Shown here: one piece after another, positions 24,410-33,212 of the stretch
Numbering within the stretch: position 1 is the stretch's first letter
How the letters are laid out: every line of letters starts with the position of its first letter
Source of the DNA: Rhodovulum kholense
GTDB taxonomy: Bacteria > Pseudomonadota > Alphaproteobacteria > Rhodobacterales > Rhodobacteraceae
Reading direction: 5' to 3'
Length of the DNA stretch: 40,808 bases
NCBI RefSeq assembly: GCF_003053725.1
Contig: NZ_QAYC01000024.1
Span: 1-40,808 of the forward strand
Made by a program: the position numbers and the translations under genes
The notes under the pieces: generated by a model
Databases searched by the model: none
The model's input: the letters and a program-made list of their open reading frames with translations, nothing else
Told to the model about the DNA's origin: nothing

Positions 24410-24421
24410 CCGTAAATTGAC
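24405..24421. promoter_or_regulatory. Dyad operator candidate between luxR and the divergent small ORF
   Basis: GTCAA (24405-24409) and TTGAC (24417-24421) form an inverted repeat with a seven-base centre. One arm is part of the luxR -35, and the other is a -35-like TTGACG on the plus strand. It does not match the classical 20-bp lux box. It may bind a regulator controlling both directions, or may simply be two back-to-back -35 elements. Confidence 0.4.
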
Positions 24422-24463
24422 GTTGGTTACGTGTAGTTTTGTTTGAGTCTGTCGGAGCAATCA

Positions 24464-24673
24464 GTGCGGGCAATGCATCCTGGTTTGTTCAATCGTGTCA
24501 TGCGCTTGCCGACACCCCTTCGGACCGAGATCCTGGAATATGCGGGCTCGGCACAGGTGGAGGATGCCCAGCTTCTATCTTTGCTCGATGACGCTGTCGC
24601 GCGCATCGAGCACGCTGGCCTGACGGCGCAGGAGCGCCCGGGCCAACCCAAGGGCCGCCGCAACGCGGCCTGA
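24464..24673 (+). CDS. Hypothetical small protein divergent from luxR
   Basis: 69 residues from GTG at 24464, where GGAG lies six bases upstream; ATG at 24473 is the alternative. The product contains RVMRLPTPLRTEILEYAGSA, then an acidic stretch EDAQLLSLLDDAVARIEH and a basic tail PKGRRNAA. No family is recognised. Support comes from the plausible start, the divergent TTGACG element upstream and a hairpin with a T-run 47 bases downstream. It could still be a chance frame in a 513-base gap. Confidence 0.42.
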   Translation: MRAMHPGLFNRVMRLPTPLRTEILEYAGSAQVEDAQLLSLLDDAVARIEHAGLTAQERPGQPKGRRNAA

Positions 24674-24719
24674 GATCATGGCGCCTGGGGGGGCGTGGAT
24701 CCGGGGGAACGAAAACGAA

Positions 24720-24753
24720 GGGGCCCTGCCGATTGGCTGGGCCCCATGTTTTT
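24720..24753. terminator. Bidirectional terminator between the small ORF and rplQ
   Basis: GGGGCCC (24720-24726) pairs with GGGCCCC (24739-24745), followed on the plus strand by ATGTTTTT. On the minus strand the stem is followed by TTCGTTTTCGTT. It can end both the small plus-strand gene and the long ribosomal transcript, although it lies about 140 bases past the rplQ stop. The stretch between it and rplQ holds no gene. Confidence 0.6.
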
Positions 24754-24888
24754 CCGGGGCTCTCCGGCTTTCCCGAAGACGTCCCGCTCATTTTTACGTT
24801 GTGCCGTTTCCGGTGCTTCGTGTCCGATGCGCCGGTATCGGCCCGCCCGGGCCCGCGCAAGGCAGGCCTTCCCGGCGGGCCGGGAGGA

Positions 24889-25308
24889 TCAGTCCTCGGC
24901 CGACTCTTCGGCTTCCAGACGGGCGCGGTCCGCAAGGCCCTTGGCGTCGAGATCGCGGTCGACGAATTCGACGATGGCCATCGGGGCCATGTCGCCATAG
25001 CGGAAACCGGCTTTCAGCACGCGGACATAGCCGCCATTGCGTTCGGCATAGCGCGGGCCGAGCACCTCGAAAAGTTTCGCAACATGGGCGTCCTGTTTCA
25101 GGCGCGCCGCAGCCTGACGGCGGGCGTGCAGGTCGCCGCGCTTGCCAAGCGTAATCAGCTTGTCGGCAATGCGCTTGAGTTCCTTGGCCTTGGGCAGCGT
25201 GGTCTTGATCTGCTCGTGCTCGATCAGCGAGCCGGCCATGTTGGCGAACAGCGCCTTGCGGTGTTCGTGGGTACGGTTCAGGCGGCGATAGCCGCGGGCG
25301 TGACGCAT
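24889..25308 (-). CDS. rplQ: Ribosomal protein L17
   Basis: 139 residues starting [20 protein letters not shown], the conserved L17 N-terminus, with the [19 protein letters not shown] block. A family-typical acidic tail (EAEESAED) closes the protein. It is a 50S protein near the tunnel exit. It is the last gene of the alpha operon, 120 bases after rpoA. Confidence 0.97.
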   Translation of the reverse strand: MRHARGYRRLNRTHEHRKALFANMAGSLIEHEQIKTTLPKAKELKRIADKLITLGKRGDLHARRQAAARLKQDAHVAKLFEVLGPRYAERNGGYVRVLKAGFRYGDMAPMAIVEFVDRDLDAKGLADRARLEAEESAED

Positions 25309-25390
25309 TTCAAACTCCTACGTTTTGCTTTGTCCGGCGGTCCTGCGTTCGGAACCGCTCTCCTTGGGGCGGAATTGCCCGGGTCTTGCA

Positions 25391-25415
25391 CGCCGGGCGG
25401 ACCTGCCGCCCGGCG
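25391..25415 (-). terminator. Intercistronic hairpin between rpoA and rplQ
   Basis: A perfect 10-bp stem (25391-25400 with 25406-25415) and a five-base loop lie 13 bases after the rpoA stop. With no T-run it is more likely an attenuating or mRNA-processing element than a full terminator. Confidence 0.5.
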
Positions 25416-25428
25416 CGAATTGGGTGCC

Positions 25429-26445
25429 TCAGAACTGGTCCTCGAATTTCTTGGCCAGTTCCTCGATGTTTTCCGGCGGCCATTCCTCGACATCCATGCC
25501 GAGGTGCAGGCCCATGCCGGACAGCACTTCCTTGATCTCGTTCAGCGACTTGCGACCGAAGTTCGGGGTCCGCAGCATTTCGGCCTCGGTCTTCTGAATG
25601 AGGTCACCGATATAGACGATGTTGTCGTTCTTCAGGCAGTTCGCCGAGCGGACCGACAGTTCCAGTTCGTCCACCTTCTTCAGCAGAAGCGGATTGAACT
25701 CGAGCCCGTCATCGTCCGACTCGCGGCTGGCCGATTCCGGTTCGTCGAAGTTGACGAAGATCGACAGCTGGTCCTGCAGGATGCGCGCGGCAAAGGCCAC
25801 GGCGTCGTCCGGCGTGACCGACCCGTCGGTCTCGATCTTCAGGGTCAGCTTGTCATAGTCCAGAACCTGACCCTCGCGGGTCGGCTGGACGTCATAGGCC
25901 ACCTTCTTCACCGGCGAATAGATCGCATCGATCGGAATGAGGCCGATCGGCGCGTCTTCGGGCCGGTTCTTGTCGGCGGCGACATAGCCCTTGCCGGTGT
26001 TCACGGTCAGTTCCATGAACAGGTCGGCCCCGTCGTCGAGGTGGCAGACCACGTGATCGCGGTTCAGGACCTCGATCCCGGCGCTTTCCGAGATGTCGCC
26101 GGCGGTGACGACGCCCGGCCCCTTGGCCGAGATCGACAGGCGTTTCGGCCCCTCGACATCCATCCGCAGAGCGATGCCCTTGAGGTTCAGCACGATGTCG
26201 GTGACATCCTCGCGGACCCCGGCCACCGACGAGAACTCATGCAGCACGTTGTCGATCTGGACGGAGGTGATAGCCGCCCCCTGCAGCGAGCTCATCAGCA
26301 CCCGGCGCAGCGCGTTGCCGAGCGTCAGCCCGAAGCCCCGCTCCAGCGGCTCGGCCACGACCGTCGCCTGGCGCGACGGATCGTTGCCCGGCTTGATCTC
26401 GAGCTGGGTCGGCTTGATGAGTTCCTGCCAGTTCTTGTGGATCAT
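25429..26445 (-). CDS. rpoA: RNA polymerase alpha subunit
   Basis: 338 residues. The N-terminal assembly domain ([21 protein letters not shown]) covers roughly residues 1-235. The C-terminal domain has the UP-element-binding helices [16 protein letters not shown] and [28 protein letters not shown] precedes the ATG. It lies in the usual place between rpsK and rplQ. The length is typical for alphaproteobacteria. Confidence 0.98.
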   Translation of the reverse strand: MIHKNWQELIKPTQLEIKPGNDPSRQATVVAEPLERGFGLTLGNALRRVLMSSLQGAAITSVQIDNVLHEFSSVAGVREDVTDIVLNLKGIALRMDVEGPKRLSISAKGPGVVTAGDISESAGIEVLNRDHVVCHLDDGADLFMELTVNTGKGYVAADKNRPEDAPIGLIPIDAIYSPVKKVAYDVQPTREGQVLDYDKLTLKIETDGSVTPDDAVAFAARILQDQLSIFVNFDEPESASRESDDDGLEFNPLLLKKVDELELSVRSANCLKNDNIVYIGDLIQKTEAEMLRTPNFGRKSLNEIKEVLSGMGLHLGMDVEEWPPENIEELAKKFEDQF

Positions 26446-26561
26446 GCGTGTCTCCTCAATTCCTGCCCGCAGCCCATGTCCAGAAGCAGCAGACGCCCGA
26501 GGTCAATTAAGACAGGCGCGGGCCACGCGGAAGCCGCGCAGCCCGAGCGAAAGGTTCGAAA

Positions 26562-26951
26562 TCAGACCCGGCGGCGTTTCGGCGGACGGCAGCCGTTATG
26601 CGCGATCGGGGTCACGTCGCGAATCGACGTGATGTTGAAGCCGATGGCAGCCAGCGCACGCAGCGCGCTTTCACGGCCCGAACCGGGGCCCTGCACTTCG
26701 ACTTCGAGCGTCTTGACGCCATGTTCCTGAGCCTTGCGGCCGGCATCCTCGGCAGCCATCTGGGCGGCATAGGGGGTCGACTTGCGCGAGCCCTTGAAGC
26801 CCATGGTCCCGGCCGACGACCAGGCGATGGCGTTGCCCTGAACGTCCGAGATCAGGATCTTGGTGTTGTTGAAGGACGAGTTCACATGCGCCACACCGGC
26901 GGCGATGTTCTTGCGTTCCTTGCGGCGGACCCGGGTTTTATCGCGTGCCAT
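26562..26951 (-). CDS. rpsK: Ribosomal protein S11
   Basis: 129 residues. [39 protein letters not shown] and the C-terminus [12 protein letters not shown] are the S11 hallmarks. It is part of the 30S platform and binds 16S rRNA with S18 and S6. It starts 15 bases after rpsM. Confidence 0.98.
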   Translation of the reverse strand: MARDKTRVRRKERKNIAAGVAHVNSSFNNTKILISDVQGNAIAWSSAGTMGFKGSRKSTPYAAQMAAEDAGRKAQEHGVKTLEVEVQGPGSGRESALRALAAIGFNITSIRDVTPIAHNGCRPPKRRRV

Positions 26952-26966
26952 ATCTCGAGCCCTCCC

Positions 26967-27335
26967 TTATTTCTTCTTGCCGGCGATGGGTTTCGCCGGG
27001 CCCTTGCGGGTACGGGCGTTGGTATGCGTCCGCTGACCGCGAACCGGCAGGTTGCGGCGGTGACGCAGGCCGCGATAGCAGCCGAGGTCCATCAGGCGCT
27101 TGATGTTCATCTGAACTTCGCGGCGCAGGTCGCCCTCGACGGTCAGGTTGGCGTCGATATGTTCGCGGATCGACAGCACCTCGGCGTCCGACAGCTCGTT
27201 GACCCGGCGGGTCTTGTCGATGCCGACGGCCTCGCAGATCGCGTCGGCCGTGGTCGGCCCGATGCCATGGATGTAGGTCAGGGCGATCGGCACCCGTTTC
27301 CCGGTGGGGATGTTGACGCCAGCAATACGTGCCAC
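26967..27335 (-). CDS. rpsM: Ribosomal protein S13
   Basis: 122 residues. The chosen start is GTG at 27335, giving (M)[14 protein letters not shown], the conserved S13 beginning, with AAAGGA placed about eight bases upstream. An in-frame TTG two codons earlier is badly spaced. [25 protein letters not shown] and the basic KPIAGKKK tail are typical. S13 sits in the 30S head and contacts the P-site tRNA and L5. It is the first gene of the alpha operon here, following a 363-base gap. Confidence 0.96.
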   Translation of the reverse strand: MARIAGVNIPTGKRVPIALTYIHGIGPTTADAICEAVGIDKTRRVNELSDAEVLSIREHIDANLTVEGDLRREVQMNIKRLMDLGCYRGLRHRRNLPVRGQRTHTNARTRKGPAKPIAGKKK

Positions 27336-27698
27336 GCGCAATATTCCTTTCGTTGCGGTTCCGTCGCTCCAGAACCTTTTTTCACAACTATGGCCCGAAA
27401 GCCTGTCGCCTCCGGGCCGCCTTGATCGGACCGCCGATTCGGGTCAGCTTCACCCGCCTGCGGCAATTGGTCGATTCTCTATCGAGACGCCGTGCGTAGG
27501 GCGATTCCACGCACCCGTCAAGGGTATTCGTAAGCTGTCAAGATCCATTTCGACGATTTGCCACCCATGCGCCGCATCGCACCTGGGCAGCCATCGCGAT
27601 GGACCGGGGGCCGCCGGGGCGCTATCCTTTCGGTTGTATCCCTCGCCCGCGGGCCGCGGCAGCGGCGTCCGCATGTCCTGCCAGAAAGGAGGACCCGC
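27336..27698. other. Intergenic region between rpsM and the opposite-strand hypothetical gene
   Basis: 363 bases without a gene. It carries the probable rpsM promoter, roughly 150 bases of rpsM leader, and an upstream flank that must also hold the start signals for the divergent gene at 27699. AAAGGAGG lies at the far end just before that gene. No tRNA-like or repeat structure was seen. Confidence 0.6.
27493..27521 (-). promoter_or_regulatory. Probable promoter of rpsM-rpsK-rpoA-rplQ
   Basis: Minus-strand TTGACG (27521-27516), a 17-base spacer and TACGCA (27498-27493). An inverted repeat GTGCGT (27492-27497)/ACGCAC (27509-27514) overlaps the -10 and spacer. A perfect TTGACA lies 20 bases further upstream without a matching -10. 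Confidence 0.5.
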
Positions 27699-28622
27699 GT
27701 GAAGTCTTCTGCCACACGGTCCCGTCCGCGCGCGCCCGTCAGGACCGCAGCCGCGCCGGGCCAGGCATCCTCTTCCATGCCCGCGACCGCCACGCTCGAT
27801 ACCCTCAGGGGCCTTGCAGAGATCAGCGCCCCTGTCCAGCGGTTGCGCGCCCTCGGACCGCCCCTGCAGCGCGAGGTCGACACCTCGCCCAGCCCCTTCC
27901 TGCCCACCTACGGCCAGAACGAGACGCCGGCCTGGAAGAAGGAAACCGGCATCCCGAAATGGGCGCTGGACGAGCTTGGCGGCAACGAGGAGGTGACGCT
28001 GATCTGCAGCCTGAAGGACGGCATCATCGGCAGCGTCTATTTCCCCGAGGGCGGGCGCATCCGGACGACCCATGGCAGCGGACCGGAAAAGGAGCAGACA
28101 CCCGAGCGCGAGACCCAGCAGTTCAACATGGACATGAGCAAGGCCCGCAAGATCTTCAAGGACGGCTCGCCCAAGCTTCTGGCCAAGCTTTACGACAAGA
28201 CCGACGCGACCAAGACCGAGGAAGAGCGCAAGAAGGCGGCCGCCAAGGCCTGGGACCGTGCCTTCAAGAGCTGGCTGTCAAACCAGCTGGTCAAGACCCC
28301 CAAGGACAAGCTGCCCGACTGGATCGAACCCGTCACCGATCCCGACACCGCCTTCGACCCCACGACCGGAGCACCGCCCAAGGACAGGAAGCTGTTCGAG
28401 GTGTTCACCACGCTCGAAGGCGTCGTCACCGGCTGGCACCCGTCGCGCGGGCTGGCCGCCAAGTTCCAGACCAGCAAGAAGGTGGTGAACGTGCTGAACG
28501 CCGCCATCGCGCAGATCAAGGGCATCAAGGACCCGGGCGAACGGAACAAGGCCTTCTATGCCTATATCGAACCCCGCATCCCCGAATTCGCCGCCCAGAT
28601 CAGAAAGCCCGACGAGGTGTGA
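27699..28622 (+). CDS. Hypothetical protein, opposite strand inside the ribosomal superoperon
   Basis: 307 residues from GTG at 27699, preceded by AAAGGAGG six bases upstream, a strong ribosome-binding site. The first 45 residues are Arg/Ala/Pro/Ser-rich and probably disordered. SAPVQRLRALGPPLQRE follows. The middle has EEVTLICSLKDGIIGSVYFP, and a Lys-rich helical stretch (KTEEERKKAAAKAWDRAFKSW) leads to a C-terminal part ending IPEFAAQIRKPDEV. No signal peptide, membrane segment, HExxH or other catalytic motif is seen, and no family is recognised. It interrupts the normal adk-rpsM continuity. Codon use is GC-rich like that of its neighbours. Confidence 0.8.
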   Translation: MKSSATRSRPRAPVRTAAAPGQASSSMPATATLDTLRGLAEISAPVQRLRALGPPLQREVDTSPSPFLPTYGQNETPAWKKETGIPKWALDELGGNEEVTLICSLKDGIIGSVYFPEGGRIRTTHGSGPEKEQTPERETQQFNMDMSKARKIFKDGSPKLLAKLYDKTDATKTEEERKKAAAKAWDRAFKSWLSNQLVKTPKDKLPDWIEPVTDPDTAFDPTTGAPPKDRKLFEVFTTLEGVVTGWHPSRGLAAKFQTSKKVVNVLNAAIAQIKGIKDPGERNKAFYAYIEPRIPEFAAQIRKPDEV

Positions 28623-28651
28623 CGGCCCGCCGCCCTGCTGGGGCGGGCCGT
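28622..28651. terminator. Shared hairpin between the hypothetical gene and adk
   Basis: ACGGCCCGCC (28622-28631) pairs perfectly with GGCGGGCCGT (28642-28651) around a ten-base loop. It overlaps the last base of the hypothetical gene's stop and lies 16 bases beyond the adk stop, so it can end both converging transcripts. No clear T-run is present on either side. Confidence 0.6.
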
Positions 28652-28667
28652 GCGGATCCGTGCCGGA

Positions 28668-29312
28668 TCAGGAGTCGAGAATGGCCTTGATCGCACCCGA
28701 GACCTCGTCGATCTCGGCCAGACCGTCGACCCCGGTCAGATCGCCCTTGGCATAGTAATAGCCGATCAGCGGCGAGGTCTTCTTGTAGTATTCCATCAGC
28801 CGCTGACGCAGGCTGGTCTCGTTGTCGTCGGCCCGGCGCTTGAACTCGGTGCCGCCGCATTTGGTGCATTTGCCGTCGGCCGGGATCGGCCTGGTCAGGT
28901 CGTTATAGACCTCGCCGCAGCTGCCGCAGGTCGAGCGCGCGGTGATCCGGGCGACCAGCGCCTCGTCATCGACCCGCATCTCGATCACGGCATCGAGCTT
29001 CTGCCCCATCCGGTCCAGCAACGCGCCAAGCGCATCGGCCTGGGCCAGCGTCCGCGGAAAGCCGTCGAAGATGAACCCGCCCCCGGCGCCCGCCTCAAGC
29101 TTCTCGGCGATCAGGCCGATCACGATCTCGTCGGTCACCAGTTCGCCGCGGTCCATGACCTCGGCCACCTTCCGTCCCATCTCGGTGCCCGAACTGCGCG
29201 CCTCGCGCAGCATGTCACCGGTGGAAAGCTGGGTCATGCCCCGTTCCTCCACGAGCCGGCGGGCTTGCGTGCCCTTACCGGCTCCGGGCGGGCCCAGTAG
29301 GATGATGTTCAT
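28668..29312 (-). CDS. adk: Adenylate kinase
   Basis: 214 residues. P-loop GPPGAGKGT (7-15), the AMP-binding GDMLR and FDGFPRT, and a LID domain with four cysteines (CGSCGEVY and CTKCGG) that should bind zinc, as in the long Gram-positive-like form. It catalyses ATP + AMP to 2 ADP in the cytosol. The ATG overlaps the secY stop by four bases, so its translation is coupled to secY. The N-terminal extension of the open frame overlaps secY and is not coding. Confidence 0.97.
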   Translation of the reverse strand: MNIILLGPPGAGKGTQARRLVEERGMTQLSTGDMLREARSSGTEMGRKVAEVMDRGELVTDEIVIGLIAEKLEAGAGGGFIFDGFPRTLAQADALGALLDRMGQKLDAVIEMRVDDEALVARITARSTCGSCGEVYNDLTRPIPADGKCTKCGGTEFKRRADDNETSLRQRLMEYYKKTSPLIGYYYAKGDLTGVDGLAEIDEVSGAIKAILDS

Positions 29313-30667
29313 CTGCGAGCTGTCCCTTTTCTTGCGCCTTTGCGCTTGCGCCTGAGTTGCGATTTTTCGATCAGCCCCTCGTACTGATGCGCCAGCAGGT
29401 GGGACTGGATCTGTTGGATCGTGTCCATCGTCACCGACACCACGATCAGGACGGACGTGCCGCCGAAGTAGAACGGAATGGCCAGTTGCGACCGCAGGAT
29501 CTCGGGCAGCAGACACACCAGCGCCAGATAGGCCGAGCCCAGCACCAGGACCCGCGTCACGACATAGTCCAGATAGTCCTGGGTCCGCTTGCCGGGACGA
29601 ATGCCGGGGATGAAGCCGTTCTGGTTCTTGAGGTTGTCGGCCACGTCCTCGGTCTTGAAGGCCACGTTGAACGTGTAGAAGTAGGTGAAGAACACGATCA
29701 TGGCCGAGAAGAACAGCAGGTACAGCGGCTGACCGGGTCCGAAATAGGCCAGGATCACCGACATCACCGGCCCGGTCTGGGTGCCCGAGAAGGTCGAGAT
29801 CGTGGTCGGCAGCAGAAGCAGCGACGAGGCGAAGATCGCCGGGATCACGCCCGCCGGGTTGACCTTGACCGGCAGGTGGCTCGACCCGCCGTCATACATC
29901 TTCATGCCGACCTGACGGCGCGGATACTGGATATGGATCTTGCGCAGCGCGCGTTCCATGAAGACCACGAAGGCGATCACCAGAACGACCATCACCAGCA
30001 CGCCGATGATCACGCCCGGATGGATCGCGCCCGACCGCCCCTGGCTGAGGAACTGCGCCAGCGCCGCCGGGGCCTGGGCGATGATGCCCACGAAGATGAT
30101 CAGCGAGATGCCGTTACCGACGCCGCGGGCGGTGATCTGTTCGCCGAGCCACATCAGGAACATGGTGCCGCCGACGATGGTGATCACCGTTGAGGCCCGG
30201 AAGAACCAGCCCGGATCGGTCGCGAGGTTGCCCGCCTCGAGGCTGACCGCCAGCCCGTAAGCCTGGAACGCCGCCAGGAACACCGTGCCATAGCGGGTAT
30301 ACTGGTTGATCTTCTTGCGGCCCTGTTCGCCCTCTTTCTTGAGCGCCTCGAGCTGCGGAACCATCGCCGCCAGAAGCTGGACGATGATCGAGGCCGAGAT
30401 ATACGGCATGATCCCCAGAGCGAAGATCCCCATCCGTCCCAGCGCGCCGCCGGTGAACATCGACAGGATGCCGCCGAGCCCGGTCGAAGCGCGCTCCATG
30501 AAGTCGCGAAGCGCCGCCCCGTCGATGCCGGGAACGGGGATGTAGGTGCCAAGCCGGTAGACGATCAGAAGCCCCAGGGTGAACAGGATCCTCTGGCGAA
30601 GCTCGGTGGCCTTGCCAAAGGCCCCCCAGCTCATGTTCGCCGCCATTTGCTCTGCTGCTGATGCCAT
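29309..30667 (-). CDS. secY: Protein translocase subunit SecY
   Basis: 452 residues with about ten membrane segments. Recognisable parts are [24 protein letters not shown], the lateral-gate region [15 protein letters not shown], the cytosolic loops [11 protein letters not shown] and [12 protein letters not shown], and the conserved [16 protein letters not shown]. The tail [14 protein letters not shown] is very basic. It forms the inner-membrane export channel with SecE and SecG. It follows rplO with a 118-base gap that contains a hairpin. Confidence 0.98.
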   Translation of the reverse strand: MASAAEQMAANMSWGAFGKATELRQRILFTLGLLIVYRLGTYIPVPGIDGAALRDFMERASTGLGGILSMFTGGALGRMGIFALGIMPYISASIIVQLLAAMVPQLEALKKEGEQGRKKINQYTRYGTVFLAAFQAYGLAVSLEAGNLATDPGWFFRASTVITIVGGTMFLMWLGEQITARGVGNGISLIIFVGIIAQAPAALAQFLSQGRSGAIHPGVIIGVLVMVVLVIAFVVFMERALRKIHIQYPRRQVGMKMYDGGSSHLPVKVNPAGVIPAIFASSLLLLPTTISTFSGTQTGPVMSVILAYFGPGQPLYLLFFSAMIVFFTYFYTFNVAFKTEDVADNLKNQNGFIPGIRPGKRTQDYLDYVVTRVLVLGSAYLALVCLLPEILRSQLAIPFYFGGTSVLIVVSVTMDTIQQIQSHLLAHQYEGLIEKSQLRRKRKGARKGTARR

Positions 30668-30688
30668 GCTGAGCCTCTTTCAAGGACA

Positions 30689-30722
30689 GCGCCGCCGGAC
30701 CGTCTTCCGGCTCCGGCGGCGC
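30689..30722 (-). terminator. Hairpin in the rplO-secY intergenic region
   Basis: A perfect 11-bp stem (30689-30699 with 30712-30722) encloses a 12-base loop that can itself pair (CCG/CGG). No strong T-run follows on the minus strand, so it is probably an mRNA-stability or attenuation element. Confidence 0.5.
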
Positions 30723-30785
30723 ATTGGAAAACTAGGGGAGATTTAAGCGGCGCGGACGCCGCCCACAATCCCTTAATTCGAAGCC

Positions 30786-31262
30786 TTACGCGGCCTCGGC
30801 CGCAACGGTCGCGACCTTGAGCGACCCGCCGGCCTTCTCGACCGCCTCGATGGCGGCTTTCGAGGCACCGGTAACTTCGATCGAAAGCTTCGACGTCACT
30901 TCGCCTTTCGCCAGCACGCGGATGCCGTCGAGCTTGCGGCGCACCAGACCCGAGGCGACCAGCGCGTCTTCGGTGATCGCGGCCGAGCCATCGAGTTTGC
31001 CGGCCTCGACGAATTTCTGGATCAGGCCCAGGTTCACCACCGCATAGTCCTTGCGGTTCGGCTTGTTGAAGCCGCGCTTGGGCAGACGTTGGTAGAGCGG
31101 CATCTGACCGCCTTCATACCCGTTGATCGCCACGCCCGAGCGGGATTTCTGACCCTTGATACCGCGACCGGCGGTCTTGCCCTTGCCCGAGCCCGGGCCG
31201 CGGCCGACCCGTTTGGCCTTCTTTGCGGCGCCGTCATTGTCGCGCAGTTCATGCAGTTTCAT
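30786..31262 (-). CDS. rplO: Ribosomal protein L15
   Basis: 158 residues. [55 protein letters not shown] split over two blocks, and the C-terminal [19 protein letters not shown]-like segment identify L15, a late 50S assembly protein. AAAGGAGAAG precedes the ATG. Unlike the rest of the spc cluster it has its own promoter, 96 bases upstream. Confidence 0.97.
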   Translation of the reverse strand: MKLHELRDNDGAAKKAKRVGRGPGSGKGKTAGRGIKGQKSRSGVAINGYEGGQMPLYQRLPKRGFNKPNRKDYAVVNLGLIQKFVEAGKLDGSAAITEDALVASGLVRRKLDGIRVLAKGEVTSKLSIEVTGASKAAIEAVEKAGGSLKVATVAAEAA

Positions 31263-31357
31263 GTCGCTTCTCCTTTGCCGGACGCGCCCCCGAAGCGAAT
31301 TGGGCGGCCACGGCGTTTCTTGACTGTTTCCGGGCGGCCCTGCGGGGCCACCGGGGG

Positions 31358-31386
31358 CGTATAGACGCAGAGCCGCCGCGAAGCAA
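31358..31386 (-). promoter_or_regulatory. Promoter of rplO-secY-adk
   Basis: Minus-strand TTGCTT (31386-31381), a 17-base spacer and TATACG (31363-31358). It lies in a 258-base gap between rpmD and rplO, downstream of a terminator, and closely resembles the pair before rpmC. Confidence 0.62.
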
Positions 31387-31471
31387 GGGATTCGCAGGCG
31401 CCCGCTTCCGGCGCCCTGCCCTCCCCGTCTTGCCCTGCCCTGCCCGCGCCGCAGCGTCCCCGCGAAACGGC

Positions 31472-31501
31472 AAAGGCGCCCCGGGTTCCCGGAGCGCCTT
31501 T
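31472..31501 (-). terminator. Terminator after rpmD
   Basis: AAAGGCGC (31472-31479) and GCGCCTTT (31494-31501) enclose an inner CCGG/CCGG with one mismatch. On the minus strand the stem ends in TTT and is followed by GCCGTTTC. It starts 20 bases past the rpmD stop. Confidence 0.65.
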
Positions 31502-31520
31502 CAGATCTGCGAACGGGCGA

Positions 31521-31709
31521 TCAGCCGCGCTCTTCGATGATCTCGACCAGGTGCGGGATCTTGGCGACCATGCCGCGGATCGCGGGGGTGTCTTCCAGTT
31601 CCCGGGTCTTGTGCATCTTGTTCAGCCCCAGACCGATCAGGGTTCGGCGCTGGATGTCGGGGCGGCGGATCGGCGAGCCGATCTGCTTGACGACGATGGT
31701 CTTGGCCAT
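31521..31709 (-). CDS. rpmD: Ribosomal protein L30
   Basis: 62 residues, the short bacterial L30. [16 protein letters not shown] and [20 protein letters not shown] are characteristic. It is a 50S protein with a ferredoxin-like fold. It follows rpsE by 12 bases and is the last gene before the terminator that splits the spc cluster. Confidence 0.97.
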   Translation of the reverse strand: MAKTIVVKQIGSPIRRPDIQRRTLIGLGLNKMHKTRELEDTPAIRGMVAKIPHLVEIIEERG

Positions 31710-31721
31710 GCTCGGATCTCC

Positions 31722-32285
31722 TTACGCTTCGGCCGCTTCGGCAACCGGCGCATCGTCCTTCTTGAGGATTTCAGCGACCTTCTTGCCACGGCGTTGCGCA
31801 ACCTGACGCGGCGAGCTTTCGCGGGCAAGCCCGTCCAGCGTCGCGCGGATCATGTTGTAGGGGTTCTGCGAACCGATCGACTTGGCGACCACGTCCTGGA
31901 CGCCCAGCATCTCGAACACGGCGCGCATCGGACCGCCGGCGATGATCCCGGTCCCTTGCGGGGCGGTGCGCATCACAACGCGGCCCGCACCATGGCGGCC
32001 CTCAATGTCATGGTGCAGGGTGCGGCCTTCGCGCAGCGGGACGCGCATCAGGCTGCGTTTGGCCTGCTCGGTCGCCTTGCGGATCGCCTCGGGCACTTCC
32101 TTGGCCTTGCCCTTGCCGAAGCCGACGCGGCCCTTCTGGTCGCCCACCACCACGAGAGCGGCAAAGCCGAAGCGCTTGCCCCCCTTCACGGTCTTGGACA
32201 CGCGGTTGATCGCCACGAGACGATCGGCGAATTCCGGGGTTTCCTCGCGATCGCGACGGTCCCGGCGGTTCTCACGTTCTGCCAT
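31722..32285 (-). CDS. rpsE: Ribosomal protein S5
   Basis: 187 residues. Charged N-terminal lead ([14 protein letters not shown]), then [19 protein letters not shown] with the fidelity-related loop, [13 protein letters not shown] and [18 protein letters not shown]5 lies at the mRNA entry site of the 30S subunit and influences decoding accuracy. A C-terminal extension [16 protein letters not shown] is usual in this group. Confidence 0.98.
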   Translation of the reverse strand: MAERENRRDRRDREETPEFADRLVAINRVSKTVKGGKRFGFAALVVVGDQKGRVGFGKGKAKEVPEAIRKATEQAKRSLMRVPLREGRTLHHDIEGRHGAGRVVMRTAPQGTGIIAGGPMRAVFEMLGVQDVVAKSIGSQNPYNMIRATLDGLARESSPRQVAQRRGKKVAEILKKDDAPVAEAAEA

Positions 32286-32296
32286 ATCTCGTCTCC

Positions 32297-32656
32297 TTAG
32301 AACTTCAGGCCGCCTTCACGCGCGGCGTCGGCCAGAGCCTTGACGCTGCCGTGAAAGAGGAAGCCGCCGCGGTCGAAGTAGCATTCCTCGACGCCGGCTT
32401 TCTTGGCGCGCTCGGCGATGGCCGAGCCCACCTTGGCCGCCGCCTCGACGTTGTTCTTGCCGATGACGCCCAGCTCTTTCTCGAGCGAGGAGGCCGCGGC
32501 CAGGGTCACGCCCTGAACGTCGTCGATCAGCTGCACGCTGATGTTCTTGTTGCTGCGATGAACCGACAGGCGAAGCCGCCCGGCATTCATCTTGCGAAGC
32601 TTGTTCCGAACGCGCAGGCGGCGTTTCAGGAACAGGTGTCTTTTGCTGTTTGCCAT
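32297..32656 (-). CDS. rplR: Ribosomal protein L18
   Basis: 119 residues. Basic N-terminus ([18 protein letters not shown]), [18 protein letters not shown] and the end [28 protein letters not shown] are conserved. L18 binds 5S rRNA together with L5 and L25. It lies 11 bases from both rplF and rpsE. Confidence 0.98.
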   Translation of the reverse strand: MANSKRHLFLKRRLRVRNKLRKMNAGRLRLSVHRSNKNISVQLIDDVQGVTLAAASSLEKELGVIGKNNVEAAAKVGSAIAERAKKAGVEECYFDRGGFLFHGSVKALADAAREGGLKF

Positions 32657-32667
32657 CTGTCGCGCCC

Positions 32668-33201
32668 TTACTTCTTCTTGCCTTCCTTACGGAAGATGAA
32701 CTCACCCTTGTAGCGGATGCCCTTGCCCTTGTAGGGCTCGGGGCCGCGCCACTCGCGGATGTTCGCGGCAACCTGGCCGACCTGTTGCTGGTCGATGCCT
32801 TCCACCACGATCTCGGTCGGTTTCGGGGCGGTCACGGTGATGCCCTGCGGAACCTCGAAGTTGACTTCGTGCGAGTAGCCGAGGTTCAGCTTGAGCACGT
32901 TGCCCTGCATCGCGGCCCGGTAGCCGACGCCCTGGATCTCAAGCTCGCGCTTGAAGCCCTCGGTCACGCCCTTGACGAGGTTCTGAACCATCGTCCGGGA
33001 CATGCCCCATTGCTGACGGGCGCGCTTCGACGTGCCGCGCGGCGTGACGCTGACGGCGTTATCCTCGACCGCGATGGTGACATCGTCGGTCGCGGTAAAG
33101 CTGCGGGTGCCCTTGGGCCCCTTCACTTCGACGGTCTGGCCGGAGACGGATGCCGAAACACCCGACGGCAGCTCGACCGGTTTCTTACCAATACGAGACA
33201 T
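32668..33201 (-). CDS. rplF: Ribosomal protein L6
   Basis: 177 residues starting [15 protein letters not shown], with two repeated L6 folds and the C-terminal [15 protein letters not shown]-like helix and [16 protein letters not shown]. It sits at the base of the L7/L12 stalk near the factor-binding site. A Lys-rich tail (RKEGKKK) ends the protein. Confidence 0.98.
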   Translation of the reverse strand: MSRIGKKPVELPSGVSASVSGQTVEVKGPKGTRSFTATDDVTIAVEDNAVSVTPRGTSKRARQQWGMSRTMVQNLVKGVTEGFKRELEIQGVGYRAAMQGNVLKLNLGYSHEVNFEVPQGITVTAPKPTEIVVEGIDQQQVGQVAANIREWRGPEPYKGKGIRYKGEFIFRKEGKKK

Positions 33202-33212
33202 TGCCTTCCTCC

